A stretch of DNA of 64,000 bases from Paenibacillus donghaensis. Its GTDB lineage: Bacteria; Bacillota; Bacilli; Paenibacillales; Paenibacillaceae. Positions 26,072-36,109 of this stretch are shown here, in pieces. Under the pieces are notes generated by a model. That model was not told the DNA's origin. It saw only the letters and a program-made list of their open reading frames with translations, and ran no database searches. The stretch lies in assembly GCF_002192415.1 (NCBI RefSeq), contig NZ_CP021780.1:62001-126000 (forward strand), in the 5' to 3' direction. The stretch's first letter is position 1; every line of letters starts with the position of its first letter. Position numbers and translations under genes: made by a program.

Positions 26072-26260
26072 TTATCCAGTGATTGCATCGACTCTGGGCT
26101 GTGTGGCTTTGGTGCAGCGTTTGCAGACCTTAACCCCGGTTCCATCGCTTTTCACTCTTGTATAGAGCAGCTTGATCCGCGTGTTCGAGCAGACGGGACA
26201 GGTGCCCCGGCCTCGTGATGGAAGGCTCCAGAGAACGCGTCCGCGTTTTGTTTTTGGCAT
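26072..26260 (-). CDS. Small zinc-ribbon protein
   Basis: 62 residues: MPKTKRGRVLWSLPSRGRG, then CPVC ... CKRC, a four-Cys zinc ribbon, with strongly basic surroundings. Likely nucleic-acid or ribosome binding. ATG 26260 is preferred to the upstream in-frame start because GAGGG lies 8 bases ahead. No neighbour in the same operon is evident. Confidence 0.6.
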   Translation of the reverse strand: MPKTKRGRVLWSLPSRGRGTCPVCSNTRIKLLYTRVKSDGTGVKVCKRCTKATQPRVDAITG

Positions 26261-26308
26261 AGTATTAACCCTCATTTCAAGAATTTGAATGGTACCTGTT
26301 CAGTATAA

Positions 26309-26345
26309 AACAAGAGGTGCGACATAAAATGTCGCACCTCTTGTT
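26309..26345 (-). terminator. Terminator of the metallophosphoesterase gene
   Basis: Perfect 16-bp stem AACAAGAGGTGCGACA / TGTCGCACCTCTTGTT with a 5-base loop. Confidence 0.85.
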
Positions 26346-26371
26346 TGGGGAGAAATAGATGATACAGGTGT

Positions 26372-27484
26372 TCATTCTTGCTCAAATGTAACGTTAATCT
26401 GCACAATCTCGGCACGTGAGCCGATGCGGAGCGGCGGTCCCCAGAAGCCGAAGCCGGAGGTCACTATCGAGTGGAAGGAGCCCTTCTGCAGAAGGCCCCA
26501 GTCATTCTCATATATTGCTTGCGTAATCAGATGAGCCGGAGCGATCTGCCCGCGGTGGGTATGACCGGAGACCATCAGATCTATGCCATTCTGGCGGGCA
26601 AGCTCCAGGTCGTCATTGTGGGGCTGATGCTCCAGCAGCAATAACGGATGGGCACTGTCGGTGTCCTGCAGCAACGTTGCCAGTTCAGCGCGGTCTGTTT
26701 CTGTACGGTCCTTGCGTCCAACCAGCGTCACCCCGCCGGGAATCTGAACACTTTCGTCATAGAGGACCGTCATCTTGCTGCGCTCCAGTTCATCGATAAT
26801 CTCCTGTATCGGACCGTCGAACTTGTCATGATTGCCAAGGGAAGCATAAACGCCATATTTGGCCTGAACCCCGCTGAGGATTTCGGCGAAATCACGGTTG
26901 CGATAGGCATCCAGATTGTCGTCGATCAGGTCTCCCGGATATAGCACCAGATCAGGCCGGAGGGCGTTGATCCTCTCGACCATCCGCTTGGCATGGGCCT
27001 CGTCCGAGAGCAGCCCGAAATGCATATCAGATGCCATGACAATGTTGAGGGTATCCAACTCCCCGGCTTGCTTGCTGATCTTCACATCATAGACCCGGAC
27101 AACCGGACTGTAGGCTTGATAAGAGCCGTAGATGATTAGAGAAATCAGAGCCGCAAGCGTGAGGAAGCCGGCCCACTTCTGCACCTGATGGTGCGGCAGC
27201 CGAGTCAGGCGGGTCAGCCAGACCATCAGATGGACAATCGGCAGCAGGAGGAGCAGCAAGGAGAAGACTGCCAGCCAATAGGAGCCGATAATCGACAAGA
27301 GCGAAATACTGCCGAACATCCTGCCCAGGATGAGCGACAGCGCCAGGAAGACCAGCGTAATAATATAGAGCAGCTTAAAGCGGGCCGACACAACGGGCTT
27401 CATCCAGCGCCAGCCGCTCCAGCCTATGTAGAATACAAGAACTCCATAAATCAATAGAAAAGCAATGCCCAGCAGAATAAACAT
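26372..27484 (-). CDS. Membrane-bound metallophosphoesterase (YkoQ/YkuE-like)
   Basis: 370 residues. Four N-terminal membrane segments (to about residue 130), then a calcineurin-like domain with all metal motifs: ASDMHFGL, YPGDLIDD, SLGNHDKFD, LLEHQPHND and VSGHTHRGQ. Catalytic domain probably on the outer face. Substrate may be lipid-linked phosphate or UDP-sugar lipids (family knowledge). AAGGGAG 7 bases ahead of ATG. Confidence 0.82.
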   Translation of the reverse strand: MFILLGIAFLLIYGVLVFYIGWSGWRWMKPVVSARFKLLYIITLVFLALSLILGRMFGSISLLSIIGSYWLAVFSLLLLLLPIVHLMVWLTRLTRLPHHQVQKWAGFLTLAALISLIIYGSYQAYSPVVRVYDVKISKQAGELDTLNIVMASDMHFGLLSDEAHAKRMVERINALRPDLVLYPGDLIDDNLDAYRNRDFAEILSGVQAKYGVYASLGNHDKFDGPIQEIIDELERSKMTVLYDESVQIPGGVTLVGRKDRTETDRAELATLLQDTDSAHPLLLLEHQPHNDDLELARQNGIDLMVSGHTHRGQIAPAHLITQAIYENDWGLLQKGSFHSIVTSGFGFWGPPLRIGSRAEIVQINVTFEQE

Positions 27485-27564
27485 TTCCGTACTCCCTTTT
27501 CGTAAGTATTGTTTATCCCATCATAAAGACCTGCCGGGCGAAGGTCAATTGTGGAGCAGGGGAT

Positions 27565-27906
27565 CTACAGGAAATCCAAGCGTGCCGGTGTGAAGGCGTC
27601 CAGCAGGATACCGTCATCCTCCAGCGGGATACAGCCATGCATGGCATTGGATGGGAAATGGATGCTGTCGCCCTCTTTGACGATCTGCACCTCCTGGGTT
27701 ACACCGTCGTCGATCATGAATTGAAAGCTGCCTTTCAGCACATAAGTGATCTGCTCATGGACGTGCTTGTGGAGCGGAATCTCCCCCTCAGCGGCTTTGG
27801 CAAACATCACTTTGGTATACATAAGCTGGTCGCTGTGAGCCAGCACCTTGCGCGTAGTATTGCTGTCGACGGTTACGGATTGAATCTCTTGATCGTTGAA
27901 AAACAT
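27565..27906 (-). CDS. Cupin-domain protein
   Basis: 113 residues, one small beta-barrel with metal ligands HKHVHEQITYVLKGSFQFMIDD and the second motif HFPSNAMHGC. Probably a sugar-acid or sugar isomerase/sensor partner of the upstream UlaA-like permease. AGGAGG 8 bases ahead of ATG. A copy of the palindromic operator lies just upstream, so it can be controlled independently of the permease. Confidence 0.75.
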   Translation of the reverse strand: MFFNDQEIQSVTVDSNTTRKVLAHSDQLMYTKVMFAKAAEGEIPLHKHVHEQITYVLKGSFQFMIDDGVTQEVQIVKEGDSIHFPSNAMHGCIPLEDDGILLDAFTPARLDFL

Positions 27907-27920
27907 AAATAATTCCTCCT

Positions 27921-27936
27921 ACTAAATCGATTTAGT
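27921..27936. promoter_or_regulatory. Perfect 16-bp palindrome ACTAAATCGATTTAGT (LacI-type operator)
   Basis: Identical to the core of the palindrome at 29234. Lies between the permease and the cupin gene, touching the permease stop codon. Central CG and length suit a LacI-family repressor, whose gene is adjacent. Confidence 0.75.
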
Positions 27937-29186
27937 TAAAACCAGCGAAAAATACCCCATAGAATGACGGAAAGGGAAGTGAAGTCCGGATCGGCAAAGG
28001 TTACGCCTTCTACACCCAGGAAAGAAAAGAGCGGCAAGGTGAGCGCAGGAAGCAGACAGAGCAGGAATCCGTTGAGACAGCTGGAAATGACGGCGCCTCT
28101 GAAGCCACCGCTGGAATTGCCGAATATCGCAGCCGCACCTCCGGCCAGGAAGCAGGCCATGATCCCAGGAACAATAACAGGCAATCCAACCAGCGGGAAC
28201 AGGAAGACACACGCCACACCAGTGAAGAAGCTGACCAGGAAACCGACCAAGGCGGAATTGGGCGCTTTGTCGAATAGAACCAGAACGTCTACGCCGGGAA
28301 TGGCTCCGGGAGCAAACACTTGGGAGAACCCTTTGAAAGCAGGTACAATTTCTGTAGTAAACAGCTTAACACCGGCTTTTGCAATATACAACCCGGCAGC
28401 AAAAATCGCCGCTTGTTCCAGAATGAAGACAATATACTCTTTGCCGCCTGCTAATTCGCTTACATAAGAGGGACCCGCCACAAGCCCGGATACCAGCAGA
28501 AGCACCAGCATGGTCAAGGTAGTCGCAACGTTCGGGTCGCGCAGGAAGCTGATCCGGTCATTGATTTTGATATTCTCGGTATCGTTGTCCTTGTTGCCGA
28601 ACACTTTGCCCAGATAAGTACCAATAATATAAGAGGTCATGGAAGCATGGGCAATCGTGTATTCATCCGACTTGATGATATTGCGGCTGGCATTGCGTAG
28701 CAGGTAAGGGAATACCGCCATGTAGCTGCCGATCGCCAGGGAACCGACGATAACCGTGACCAGAGAACTGAGCCCAAGGCCTTTCATCACGGCTGTAGCA
28801 GCGAAGCTCATGAACAGAATCAAGTGAAGAGAGAGGTAAATGTATTTGAACTTGGTCACCCGGGCAAGCACAATGTTAAGAATCATGGAGAAGAGCAGGA
28901 TAAGTGCCGCATCCGCACCGATCTGATCGATAGTCAATGACATAATGGCTTCATTGCTCGGTACGACACCTTTCAGATTGAACGCATAGGAGAAAATCTG
29001 GCTGAAATTGGTGAGCACGCCTCCGAGGATGCCTCCGCCGACCTTGATCATCGTGAAGCCCATGAAGGAGAGGGTAGTGCCCGTAATAATTTCCGGGACC
29101 TTCTTGCGCTGGAAAATCAGGCCCAGCAGGGTCACGATAGCAATAATAATGGATGGTTCTCTGATGATACTCATAAACATTTCCAT
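27936..29186 (-). CDS. UlaA/SgaT-like PTS-type permease (IIC)
   Basis: 416 residues, about 11-12 membrane segments, with the PTS ascorbate IIC pattern: ITGTTLSFMGFTMIKVGGGIL, FIGTYLGK-like SYIIGTYLGKVFGN and the C-terminal GLPVIVPGIMACFLAGGAAAIFGN. No IIA or IIB gene is in the window, so it may work with components elsewhere or take up an unphosphorylated substrate. Preceded by the operator at 29234 and the divergent-side LacI regulator, followed by the cupin gene. Confidence 0.75.
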   Translation of the reverse strand: MEMFMSIIREPSIIIAIVTLLGLIFQRKKVPEIITGTTLSFMGFTMIKVGGGILGGVLTNFSQIFSYAFNLKGVVPSNEAIMSLTIDQIGADAALILLFSMILNIVLARVTKFKYIYLSLHLILFMSFAATAVMKGLGLSSLVTVIVGSLAIGSYMAVFPYLLRNASRNIIKSDEYTIAHASMTSYIIGTYLGKVFGNKDNDTENIKINDRISFLRDPNVATTLTMLVLLLVSGLVAGPSYVSELAGGKEYIVFILEQAAIFAAGLYIAKAGVKLFTTEIVPAFKGFSQVFAPGAIPGVDVLVLFDKAPNSALVGFLVSFFTGVACVFLFPLVGLPVIVPGIMACFLAGGAAAIFGNSSGGFRGAVISSCLNGFLLCLLPALTLPLFSFLGVEGVTFADPDFTSLSVILWGIFRWF

Positions 29187-29233
29187 TGGGATCTCGTAGC
29201 TTCTTTCTATGATATATTTTGGTTGTTATCGTC

Positions 29234-29253
29234 TTACTAAATCGATTTAGTAA
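29234..29253. promoter_or_regulatory. Perfect 20-bp palindromic operator before the UlaA-like gene
   Basis: TTACTAAATCGATTTAGTAA, 48 bases upstream of the permease start. Shares a 16-bp core with the site at 27921. Very likely bound by the LacI-family protein encoded next door. Confidence 0.82.
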
Positions 29254-29493
29254 AAATCAAAAAAATTATTCCCGGCAACGGGAAGCTGAAAATAAGGCAA
29301 GCATCTTAAATATTGTGAACAAAATCACAATCAAACCTACAATTGATTTACCGTTCGGTAATCCCTACCCCCTTCACGTTCTAAAGAGTCGATCATTCTT
29401 GGCAAATAAGGAACTTAAAGTAATGCAAGGGTATTCATGACTCGAATCATAGGATTATTATAGCGCTTTAATTACTTTTTGCAATAGAAATTA

Positions 29494-29507
29494 TAAAAAC
29501 GTTTGCA
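29494..29507. promoter_or_regulatory. Possible catabolite-response (cre) site
   Basis: TAAAAACGTTTGCA differs at one position from TGNAANCGNTNNCA. It lies about 300 bases upstream of the permease gene, so its role is uncertain. Confidence 0.3.
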
Positions 29508-29512
29508 AGCCG

Positions 29513-29558
29513 AAAAAAAAGACTTACTTTCATCTTTTGGTCCCAAAAGGAAAGTAAG
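29513..29558 (-). terminator. Terminator of the lacI-type gene
   Basis: CTTACTTTC...GAAAGTAAG stem with an inner CTTTT/AAAAG extension; the A8 run at 29513-29520 is the T-tract on the minus strand. Confidence 0.8.
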
Positions 29559-29591
29559 CAGAATGAATCTCAAACGTTATGGGGTAAGGCT

Positions 29592-30614
29592 TCAGCTCAA
29601 TGTATGTACAGATTCCCTGTGGTTAATCGTAGGATTCAAACGGACAATTTGCGAACGGTCCTCATTCTCCTGTTCATTCTGGTCGATCTTGTCCAGCAGC
29701 AGCCGGGCGCTTCGTCTGCCCATCTCGAAGCTGGGCTGGGAAATGGTCGTGATCGGCGGATTGTAGAACGCGGCAAAAGAGACATCATCAATCCCGATGA
29801 GCGAAAAGTCATGGGGGATGGTCAGCTGATTGTTTTTGGCATATATCAAGACCTGCTCCAGAATCATGTCATTGGTGGCGATAATTGCGGTTGGAGGCGA
29901 ATCCAAATGAAACAACGATCCAATAAGCTCCGGCATCTCATCCAGTCGGCCGCTTTTGATATAGGCTTCATTCACCGGTATCCCATTCTGCAGCAGGGTC
30001 TTGCGGTAGCCGGAGAGTCGCTCACTACGTGTGGTGATTGCTTTTTTGCCCAAAGGGAAGGTGAGGATCGCAATGTTGCTGTGATTGTGCTGAGCGAAGG
30101 TCTGGACTGCCAGCTCGCTGGCTTGCTCATTGTTCAGCAGCACAGTGTCTACGCTGAGCTCATCTATCTTTCTGTCGACAAACACAAACGGATACCCGTT
30201 TTTGATCAGGGAAACATACAGCTTTTTATTATCCTCGGTAGGAAAAATAATCAGCCCGTCCACCTGCCGCGCAATCATCGACTGAACATATTTCTTCTCT
30301 TTGAGTGGATCATCATCGGTATTGCAGACAATCACCTGAATCCCCTTAAGCTGACATTCATCCTCAATAGCGCGCACAACCTCTGTGGTGAACTTGGAGA
30401 GAATCGTGGAGGAGATAACGCCGACAATGAACGTCTTCTTCTGTTTGAGACTGCGGGCCACCTCATTGGGAATATAGTTAAGCTCCTCAATGGCCTGCTC
30501 AATTTTTCGCTTGGTATCTACACTCATATAATTGTATCTTTTGCTGAGAAACTGCGAAACCGTACTTTTGGACACCCCTGCACGTTCTGCAACTTCCTTC
30601 ATCGTAATTACCAT
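29592..30614 (-). CDS. LacI-family transcriptional regulator
   Basis: 340 residues. N-terminal HTH with hinge (ITMKEVAERAGVSKSTVSQFL ... YIPNEVARSLKQKKT), then a periplasmic-binding-protein-like ligand domain (IVGVISSTILSKFTTEVVRAI ... GLIIFPTEDN ... PTAIIATNDMILEQVL ... LIGIDDVSFAAFYNPPITTI). GGAGG 7 bases ahead of the ATG. Probable repressor at the two palindromes 27921 and 29234. Ligand presumably the permease substrate. Confidence 0.85.
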   Translation of the reverse strand: MVITMKEVAERAGVSKSTVSQFLSKRYNYMSVDTKRKIEQAIEELNYIPNEVARSLKQKKTFIVGVISSTILSKFTTEVVRAIEDECQLKGIQVIVCNTDDDPLKEKKYVQSMIARQVDGLIIFPTEDNKKLYVSLIKNGYPFVFVDRKIDELSVDTVLLNNEQASELAVQTFAQHNHSNIAILTFPLGKKAITTRSERLSGYRKTLLQNGIPVNEAYIKSGRLDEMPELIGSLFHLDSPPTAIIATNDMILEQVLIYAKNNQLTIPHDFSLIGIDDVSFAAFYNPPITTISQPSFEMGRRSARLLLDKIDQNEQENEDRSQIVRLNPTINHRESVHTLS

Positions 30615-30707
30615 GGCTCGGCCTCCTGAACACTATCCGTTACACACAATATCGCAGGGAATAAAGTAAAAAAAGACTAGAGATCACTCTCCACCCTTTT
30701 TTTGAAA

Positions 30708-30808
30708 AGATAAGAATTTATAGGTTGTACGCTATAAATTATCCTTCTATTTCTCGCAGAAACGGAGGCCGCCTCTTGCAGAGGGACGACGAAGCCGTTT
30801 CTTCTTGT
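30708..30808 (+). repeat. Dispersed two-hairpin repeat, copy 5
   Basis: GAAAAGATAAGAATTTATAGG ... TATAAATTATCCTTCT then GAAACGGaggCCGCCTC...GAGGgacgacGAAGCCGTTTC. Follows a T7 tract at about 30701. Confidence 0.85.
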
Positions 30809-30882
30809 AAACAAGACTTGCATATGGGATTAACTTTATCATAGATAGGCTATAAACACCATTATTCCGGTCCTGGAAGGGC

Positions 30883-32946
30883 TTAAGCGACCTTAAACTT
30901 AGCGGCTGCTTCTGCAAGCTGCTGGGTCAGCCGCTCAATAGTTCCTACCATTCCAGCCAGTTGCTGAACGGTCGAGGACTGCTCCATCATCGTAGCGGTA
31001 ACTTCCTCCACGGAGGCAGACACTTCTTCTCCCGAAGCGGACAGACTCTGTGCCGATTCCAGCACATCATCCTTGTCTTGCTGCATCCGGGCGACTTCAT
31101 CGGCCATCGTCTGGATTTGCTCGGTAATTTCAGTGATTTTGTGCAAAATGGTCTGGAACGCTTCCCGCGTCTGCCCGACCAGCCCATCCTGCAGCGTAGA
31201 AATGCTGTTGATCTCCATCACGCTCGTATGGTTGTCGGCTACAAAGCCAAGATTCTGCTGGATGATGGTATAGATCTCATTCGATTGTTTGGAGCTCTGC
31301 TCGGCAAGCTTGCGGATCTCGGAGGCCACCACTGCAAACCCTCTGCCATGCTCCCCGGCTCTTGCCGCTTCGATTGAGGCGTTCAGTGCCAGCAGATTGG
31401 TTTGTTTGGCAATTTGGCTGATGGTCCCTGTGATCTGGCTGATGCTGTTGGAGCTGTCTTGAAGCTTTAGCGTGATCGCGGATATTTTATGAACTTCCTG
31501 TTCATTGCGCTCGTTGATCTGAATCAATTCCTCTACCACCTGATTGCTGGTATGGAAGACATCGACGATTTCTTCCGCCCGTCCTCTGACCGATTGGGCA
31601 TTGCCGTTCATCAAGGCGAATTTCTCGCCAAAACCATAGAATTTGTCCACAATATGCTCCGTGTCATTGGATTGCGACTCCATAGCCTGCGCGATCCCCA
31701 TAGAGGTCATGGAAGTCTCGCTGATAGAGCGGGCGGTCTGCTTCGAGGTCTCCTCCAGCTCATTGGTGCTGGTCTTAAGGACGGCAATCGATTGGTTCAT
31801 ATTGGTGATCAGATGTTTATTCTGCTGCACCATCACATTGAAGCTGTCGGCCAAATCCTTGAACTCACTGTCATAAGCTCCGTCTGCAGCAACCGTTAAA
31901 TCTCCTTTGGCTAATTGCTTGAACAGCTGTGTCAGCTTCACTATAGGATTCGTAATGGAGCGTGACAAGAAAATACCGAAAGCAACAGCCACAAGAAGAG
32001 CCAGCGCTGTAACCAGCATCATTCGGTTCAGCATATCCTGGACCGGGCGCTTGATGTCCTTGTAGGAATCGGTAACCACCACAGTTAGATCCGCTTTCGG
32101 AATCTTGCTGATTCTCAGGAAATCTTGATCCTGTTCAATCGATCGGGATGCCAGCGTTGTTTCCGTTCGTTCGGCCAATAAAGCGGCAATCTGCGGACTG
32201 TCCGCGATGTCCTGCCCATTCATGGAATGGTCAGCTGAATTATACAGAATAATCCCGCTCCGGCTTAGCACATGGATTTGGCCCTCAGCATTGATCTTAA
32301 TGTCTCCTAATTTACTAAGGAAGAACTGGCTGTCCACCGTCATCGCAAACACACCGAGGGTCTTGCCCTGCGCATCTTTAATGGGCTGTGAAAAAACGAT
32401 CAACAATTGATCCGTGCTTGCCGAGTGGATGGCATCGCTGATGAAGGGGCCTCCCTGGAACGATTGGGTGAAATATTCACGGTCTGTCCGGGATTGCCCA
32501 ATCGTGTCCAGATTCGTTCCGGCCACAATCGTCCCTTCGGGATCGAGCACCAGCAAGGAGTCGATGCCGGTTGAACCTTCGATGCTCTCAAGCAGGATAT
32601 TATTGGCTTTCTGGAGCACAGCATTATCCTTGGAGAGAAGCGCTTGTTCGGTTAAGGCTCCTTGACTGCGAAGCTTCAACAACTCCTTAAAGGTATTATG
32701 TACTGAAATCACATGTGAGGTCTGTTCCTGCAGCTGCATGGCTGTCCACAGTCCTTCGCCGATCCGGTCGGCGTTGGCGATGATTTCGTCTTTGCTTTTT
32801 TTGAGCAGGATGTCTGACGAGATAAAGTACACTATAGTGGTGGTAGCTACAAGAACTGCAGCAACAAGCAAGCTAAGTAAGATCGGAAGCTTGACCCTTA
32901 GTGAAATGTTCCTTATTTTGTACGATAAGCTGTTTGTGTTCCTCAT
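30883..32946 (-). CDS. Methyl-accepting chemotaxis protein (dCache sensor)
   Basis: 687 residues. Two membrane segments (near residues 18-40 and about 305-325) enclose a large extracellular domain with dCache features ([20 protein letters not shown] ... [15 protein letters not shown]). HAMP follows, then a signalling coiled coil with the conserved hairpin [20 protein letters not shown] and [19 protein letters not shown] 32946 is chosen because GGGGAG is 10 bases upstream; the ATG at 32955 is only one base behind it. Ligand unknown. Confidence 0.85.
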   Translation of the reverse strand: MRNTNSLSYKIRNISLRVKLPILLSLLVAAVLVATTTIVYFISSDILLKKSKDEIIANADRIGEGLWTAMQLQEQTSHVISVHNTFKELLKLRSQGALTEQALLSKDNAVLQKANNILLESIEGSTGIDSLLVLDPEGTIVAGTNLDTIGQSRTDREYFTQSFQGGPFISDAIHSASTDQLLIVFSQPIKDAQGKTLGVFAMTVDSQFFLSKLGDIKINAEGQIHVLSRSGIILYNSADHSMNGQDIADSPQIAALLAERTETTLASRSIEQDQDFLRISKIPKADLTVVVTDSYKDIKRPVQDMLNRMMLVTALALLVAVAFGIFLSRSITNPIVKLTQLFKQLAKGDLTVAADGAYDSEFKDLADSFNVMVQQNKHLITNMNQSIAVLKTSTNELEETSKQTARSISETSMTSMGIAQAMESQSNDTEHIVDKFYGFGEKFALMNGNAQSVRGRAEEIVDVFHTSNQVVEELIQINERNEQEVHKISAITLKLQDSSNSISQITGTISQIAKQTNLLALNASIEAARAGEHGRGFAVVASEIRKLAEQSSKQSNEIYTIIQQNLGFVADNHTSVMEINSISTLQDGLVGQTREAFQTILHKITEITEQIQTMADEVARMQQDKDDVLESAQSLSASGEEVSASVEEVTATMMEQSSTVQQLAGMVGTIERLTQQLAEAAAKFKVA

Positions 32947-33107
32947 GTTGTTCATTCTCCCCTATTGATCTGTCTGATCCAGATGATGGTTACGTTATAT
33001 TATCGGTTAATGGTGTTTTAAATTAAGGATATCTAATGAACGAAATACTTCGCTTCCAGTAACAGCTGATATACTATAGTCAGATTGAATGAAAAGAGGG
33101 TTGCTGC

Positions 33108-34262
33108 ATGCGTTTGGAGTTACACGAAGGTGAATATAAGGTCAGTGAAGGAGACGCAGCGGTGGTGCTGCTGCCCAAGGAGTTCGCGCTGCTGCAGTTC
33201 CTCAACCGCAACAGGGGGCTGGCCTTCAGCCGTGAGCAGCTGCTGGATCAGGTGTGGCCGCTGGAATATCCGGTGGAGCGCACCGTAGATGATCACATCT
33301 ACCGGTTGCGCAAGAAGCTGGCCGAGTTGAAGCATGTGCAGATCAAGACGATTCGCGGTTTCGGCTATAGCTTGAGTATAAGGGATGCCAACCCTGTGAA
33401 TATCAGGATTCCGGCTGTGCAGGACACGGAGCTGCAGGAGACGCTGTTGGGCGTGCTGGGGAAATATCATCTGTACGGGCAAGGGCGTTCGATGCTCACT
33501 CTTGCCGGCCAGCAGGATATTCTAGGGTATGAGCTGGACCCTTTTTATTTGGTATGCACCCATTTTGTGGGTGGGGATTTGCAATGGCTGCTGGATACAG
33601 ATGAGGTGGGACTGGGGGAGCGGTTGTATTATTTGCTGCTGTTTTATATTTTTAGCGGAGACCCCAGCACGAAGCTCGCTTTATGTGAGCAGGTGCTGGC
33701 GAAACATCTGTTGTCTGGCCCCCAGCACACAGAGCTGAAGATTCTCAATATTCTCGATTTGTACGCGCTGGCCGGAGAACCAGACAAGGCGCTGGAACGC
33801 CTGAAGCTGACCTATAAGGTGATTGCCGGACCAGGGTATGAGAACTTCATCCCAGTGACGGCGATCTCTGAGCTGTTTGTCCATCTGATCGCCGGAACGG
33901 CTGATGAACAGCTGGAGCAGTTGGCCCGCCGGATAGACGGGCTGCTGCTGGCTCAACCTTTTCTGCGTGAGATCGGCAGCTATCATGCGGTGAAGGGGAT
34001 GTGGCATGTGCGGCGGGGGGCCTGGAAAGAAGCGGAGGAGCTGCTGGACGAGGGTCTTCAGGTGCTGGAGATGTCCGGATTTGTGCCGATGCAGCTGTAT
34101 GCCCTGCACCGCATTGTACATTATTGCAACAGTGTTCCGTGCAAGGAAGCCTTGCGCCGTAAGTACAAGGGGTTACTCGAGGAAGCGTTGGAGAGAGTCG
34201 GTCTGAACCGGCTGCTTCAGCCGCTGGAGGAGAGGCTGCATGATGCGCTGCTGGCTCTTTGA
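33108..34262 (+). CDS. OmpR/PhoB-type winged-helix regulator with long C-terminal domain
   Basis: 384 residues. Residues 1-90 are a Trans_reg_C winged helix (LPKEFALLQFLNRNRGLAFSREQLLDQVW ... VERTVDDHIYRLRKKL ... IKTIRGFGYSL). No receiver domain. The rest (about 100-384) is helical, with possible TPR/BTAD-like repeats, as in SARP-like or MalT-like regulators. AAGAGGG 7 bases ahead of ATG. Probably a one-component regulator; target unknown. Confidence 0.75.
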   Translation: MRLELHEGEYKVSEGDAAVVLLPKEFALLQFLNRNRGLAFSREQLLDQVWPLEYPVERTVDDHIYRLRKKLAELKHVQIKTIRGFGYSLSIRDANPVNIRIPAVQDTELQETLLGVLGKYHLYGQGRSMLTLAGQQDILGYELDPFYLVCTHFVGGDLQWLLDTDEVGLGERLYYLLLFYIFSGDPSTKLALCEQVLAKHLLSGPQHTELKILNILDLYALAGEPDKALERLKLTYKVIAGPGYENFIPVTAISELFVHLIAGTADEQLEQLARRIDGLLLAQPFLREIGSYHAVKGMWHVRRGAWKEAEELLDEGLQVLEMSGFVPMQLYALHRIVHYCNSVPCKEALRRKYKGLLEEALERVGLNRLLQPLEERLHDALLAL

Positions 34263-34370
34263 GTATTTCGATCTCTTCAATTAGAAGCTGAAGTGAAGTA
34301 TTTAGAAGGCCGCGCCTACAGTATGATGCGAAAATCTAACACTACGCACAGTGGCGGCTCCCTAAGTTCG

Positions 34371-34622
34371 AAGCATCGATTTAGTTGCGAAAACGCATCT
34401 AAATGGATATTTTTCTCCGTTTTGGGGGAAATAAATGCGAAAAGGCATCTAATTTGTTATTCTGAGCGTAAAAGTCGTGATTTACTCAAGATTAGTTGCA
34501 GATTCGCACTTATTCGACTGATGATGGGCATTTTGACTGGAATTAGTTGCACTTTCGCATCTATTTGCTCTGAACACTCGATAGGAAGTCCTTACTCCTC
34601 GCTGGGACCCAAGTAATAACCT
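34371..34622. repeat. Degenerate MITE-like element, subfamily A
   Basis: TTAGTTGCGAAAACGCATCT, AAATAAATGCGAAAAGGCAT and TTAGTTGCAGATTCGCAC blocks in the order of the 5359 element; the right end is decayed to GGGACCCAAGTAATAAC. Left terminus lost. Confidence 0.7.
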
Positions 34623-34843
34623 GAAACATAACAAAATTGGCTATATTTCCTTAGCTTATAGGAAAAGTTGCCGCTGATTCGTCTGTTGGTGACAATCGGA
34701 GTTGAAATGATCTGATTAATTGAAGATTTAATTTTACCTGCTCCGACTTCCCAAGCTTGTCATGCCCGTCTGCATAATGCGGCCAAGTCCCTCATAGACA
34801 TGTACTAATCAATGCATTCAAAACAGGTTAAGGGGATGATGTC

Positions 34844-35929
34844 ATGCGCCGGTTAACATGGGTACTCGCAATCATTATGATTGTGACCTTGGGTCTGACG
34901 GGGTGCGGGAAGAAGGATGCCGCTTCCGTGGTCAACGATTTGAACGATGTGTCTGACAAGCTGCAGAGCAAGGATGGAAGTTACCAGGGCACGGGTCTGA
35001 TGACTCTGTATACCGGGGAGCAGCCACAGGAATACAAGGTGGAGGTATGGTACAAGAATCCTTCCTATTACCGGATCAGCCTGGCCAATGTGCAGAAGGA
35101 TATCACGCAGATTGTGCTGCGCAACGATGAGGGCGTATTCGTGCTTACACCCAGCCTGAATAAAAGCTTCCGCTTCCAGAGCGACTGGCCGGACAAACAA
35201 GGTCAGGTGTATCTGTACCAGACGCTGCTGCGGGGGATTGCGACTGACAACAACCGCCAACTGGCGGAAGAGGGCAACAATTATGTATTTGAGGTAGCGG
35301 CGAATTACCAGAGCCCCGCACTGGTGCGCCAGAAGATCTGGCTGGACAAAAAAACCTATGAGCCGAAGCAGGTGCAGGTGTCCGATTCCGAAGCCAAGGT
35401 AGTGGTGGACGTGAAGTTTGACAGCTTCGCCTTCGACACGGATTTCACCAAGGATTCGTTCGATATGCAAAAGAACATGACGGCCGGAGCCGCTTCCGAA
35501 AGCACAGTGGCCGAAGTGGATGAGAATGGAAATCCGGTAGTCCTGCCGGAGGGTCAGGAAGCAGCGGAACCGCAGCTGGCTGCTGAACTGGGTGACTTCG
35601 GTGTCATTGAGCCGCTCTATATTCCGGCAGGCGTTGAATTTAAGGATTATCACAAGATCGAAGGCAGCAAGGACCACGCGGTGCTGATCCGCTATGACGG
35701 GCTGTACCAGTACACGCTGATGGAAGCACGCCCGCTTGACCGTGCTACGGCGCTGGCACCGGGAACGCTGGTTGATCTGGGCTTCACTGCCGGGGCTCTG
35801 ACCGGTGATGAGCTGCAGACCTTAACCTGGATGTCGGAAGGGATCGAGTACCGGATTACGAGTGCAAACCTGCCGTTAACCGAAATGATGCAAATTGCCG
35901 CTTCTATGGAGGGACAATCGGGTAAATAA
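34844..35929 (+). CDS. ydcC: LolA-like lipoprotein (YdcC-type)
   Basis: 361 residues. Lipoprotein signal with lipobox LTGCGKKD. The body has LolA-like curved-sheet features (LQSKDGSYQGTGLMTLYTGEQPQEYKVEVWYKNPSYYRI ... IWLDKKTYEPKQVQVSD). In Bacillus subtilis the YdcC gene directly precedes alr and the EndoAI/EndoA genes, exactly the order here. Extracellular, membrane-anchored; role in sporulation or envelope is known only loosely. AAGGGGATG upstream. Confidence 0.78.
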   Translation: MRRLTWVLAIIMIVTLGLTGCGKKDAASVVNDLNDVSDKLQSKDGSYQGTGLMTLYTGEQPQEYKVEVWYKNPSYYRISLANVQKDITQIVLRNDEGVFVLTPSLNKSFRFQSDWPDKQGQVYLYQTLLRGIATDNNRQLAEEGNNYVFEVAANYQSPALVRQKIWLDKKTYEPKQVQVSDSEAKVVVDVKFDSFAFDTDFTKDSFDMQKNMTAGAASESTVAEVDENGNPVVLPEGQEAAEPQLAAELGDFGVIEPLYIPAGVEFKDYHKIEGSKDHAVLIRYDGLYQYTLMEARPLDRATALAPGTLVDLGFTAGALTGDELQTLTWMSEGIEYRITSANLPLTEMMQIAASMEGQSGK

Positions 35930-35937
35930 TAAAAAGT

Positions 35938-35992
35938 AGCGGATACTGCGTTTTGTGGGAGTCTTTCCTCTACACGCGGTGTCCGTTTTTTT
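35938..35992 (+). terminator. Terminator between the YdcC-like gene and alr
   Basis: CGGATACtGCG...CGCGGTGTCCG stem with further pairing inside, followed by seven T. Confidence 0.85.
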
Positions 35993-36109
35993 GCCCAGCT
36001 TCATTGACAGTCACCTTCAGTTAGCATTACCATTGCTAGTAAGACAAAGCCCCATAACTCAAGTTATGCTGCAGAACGTTTTACTATTATGTAAGAAGGT
36101 GACCTTGAA

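Noticed and set aside
33529..33738. Cys/Trp-rich plus-strand frame
   Set aside because: Out-of-frame reading of the winged-helix regulator gene. Looks peptide-like but has no ribosome site.
34853..35677. Minus-strand frame of 274 codons
   Set aside because: Antisense to the YdcC-like lipoprotein gene; composition is not protein-like.
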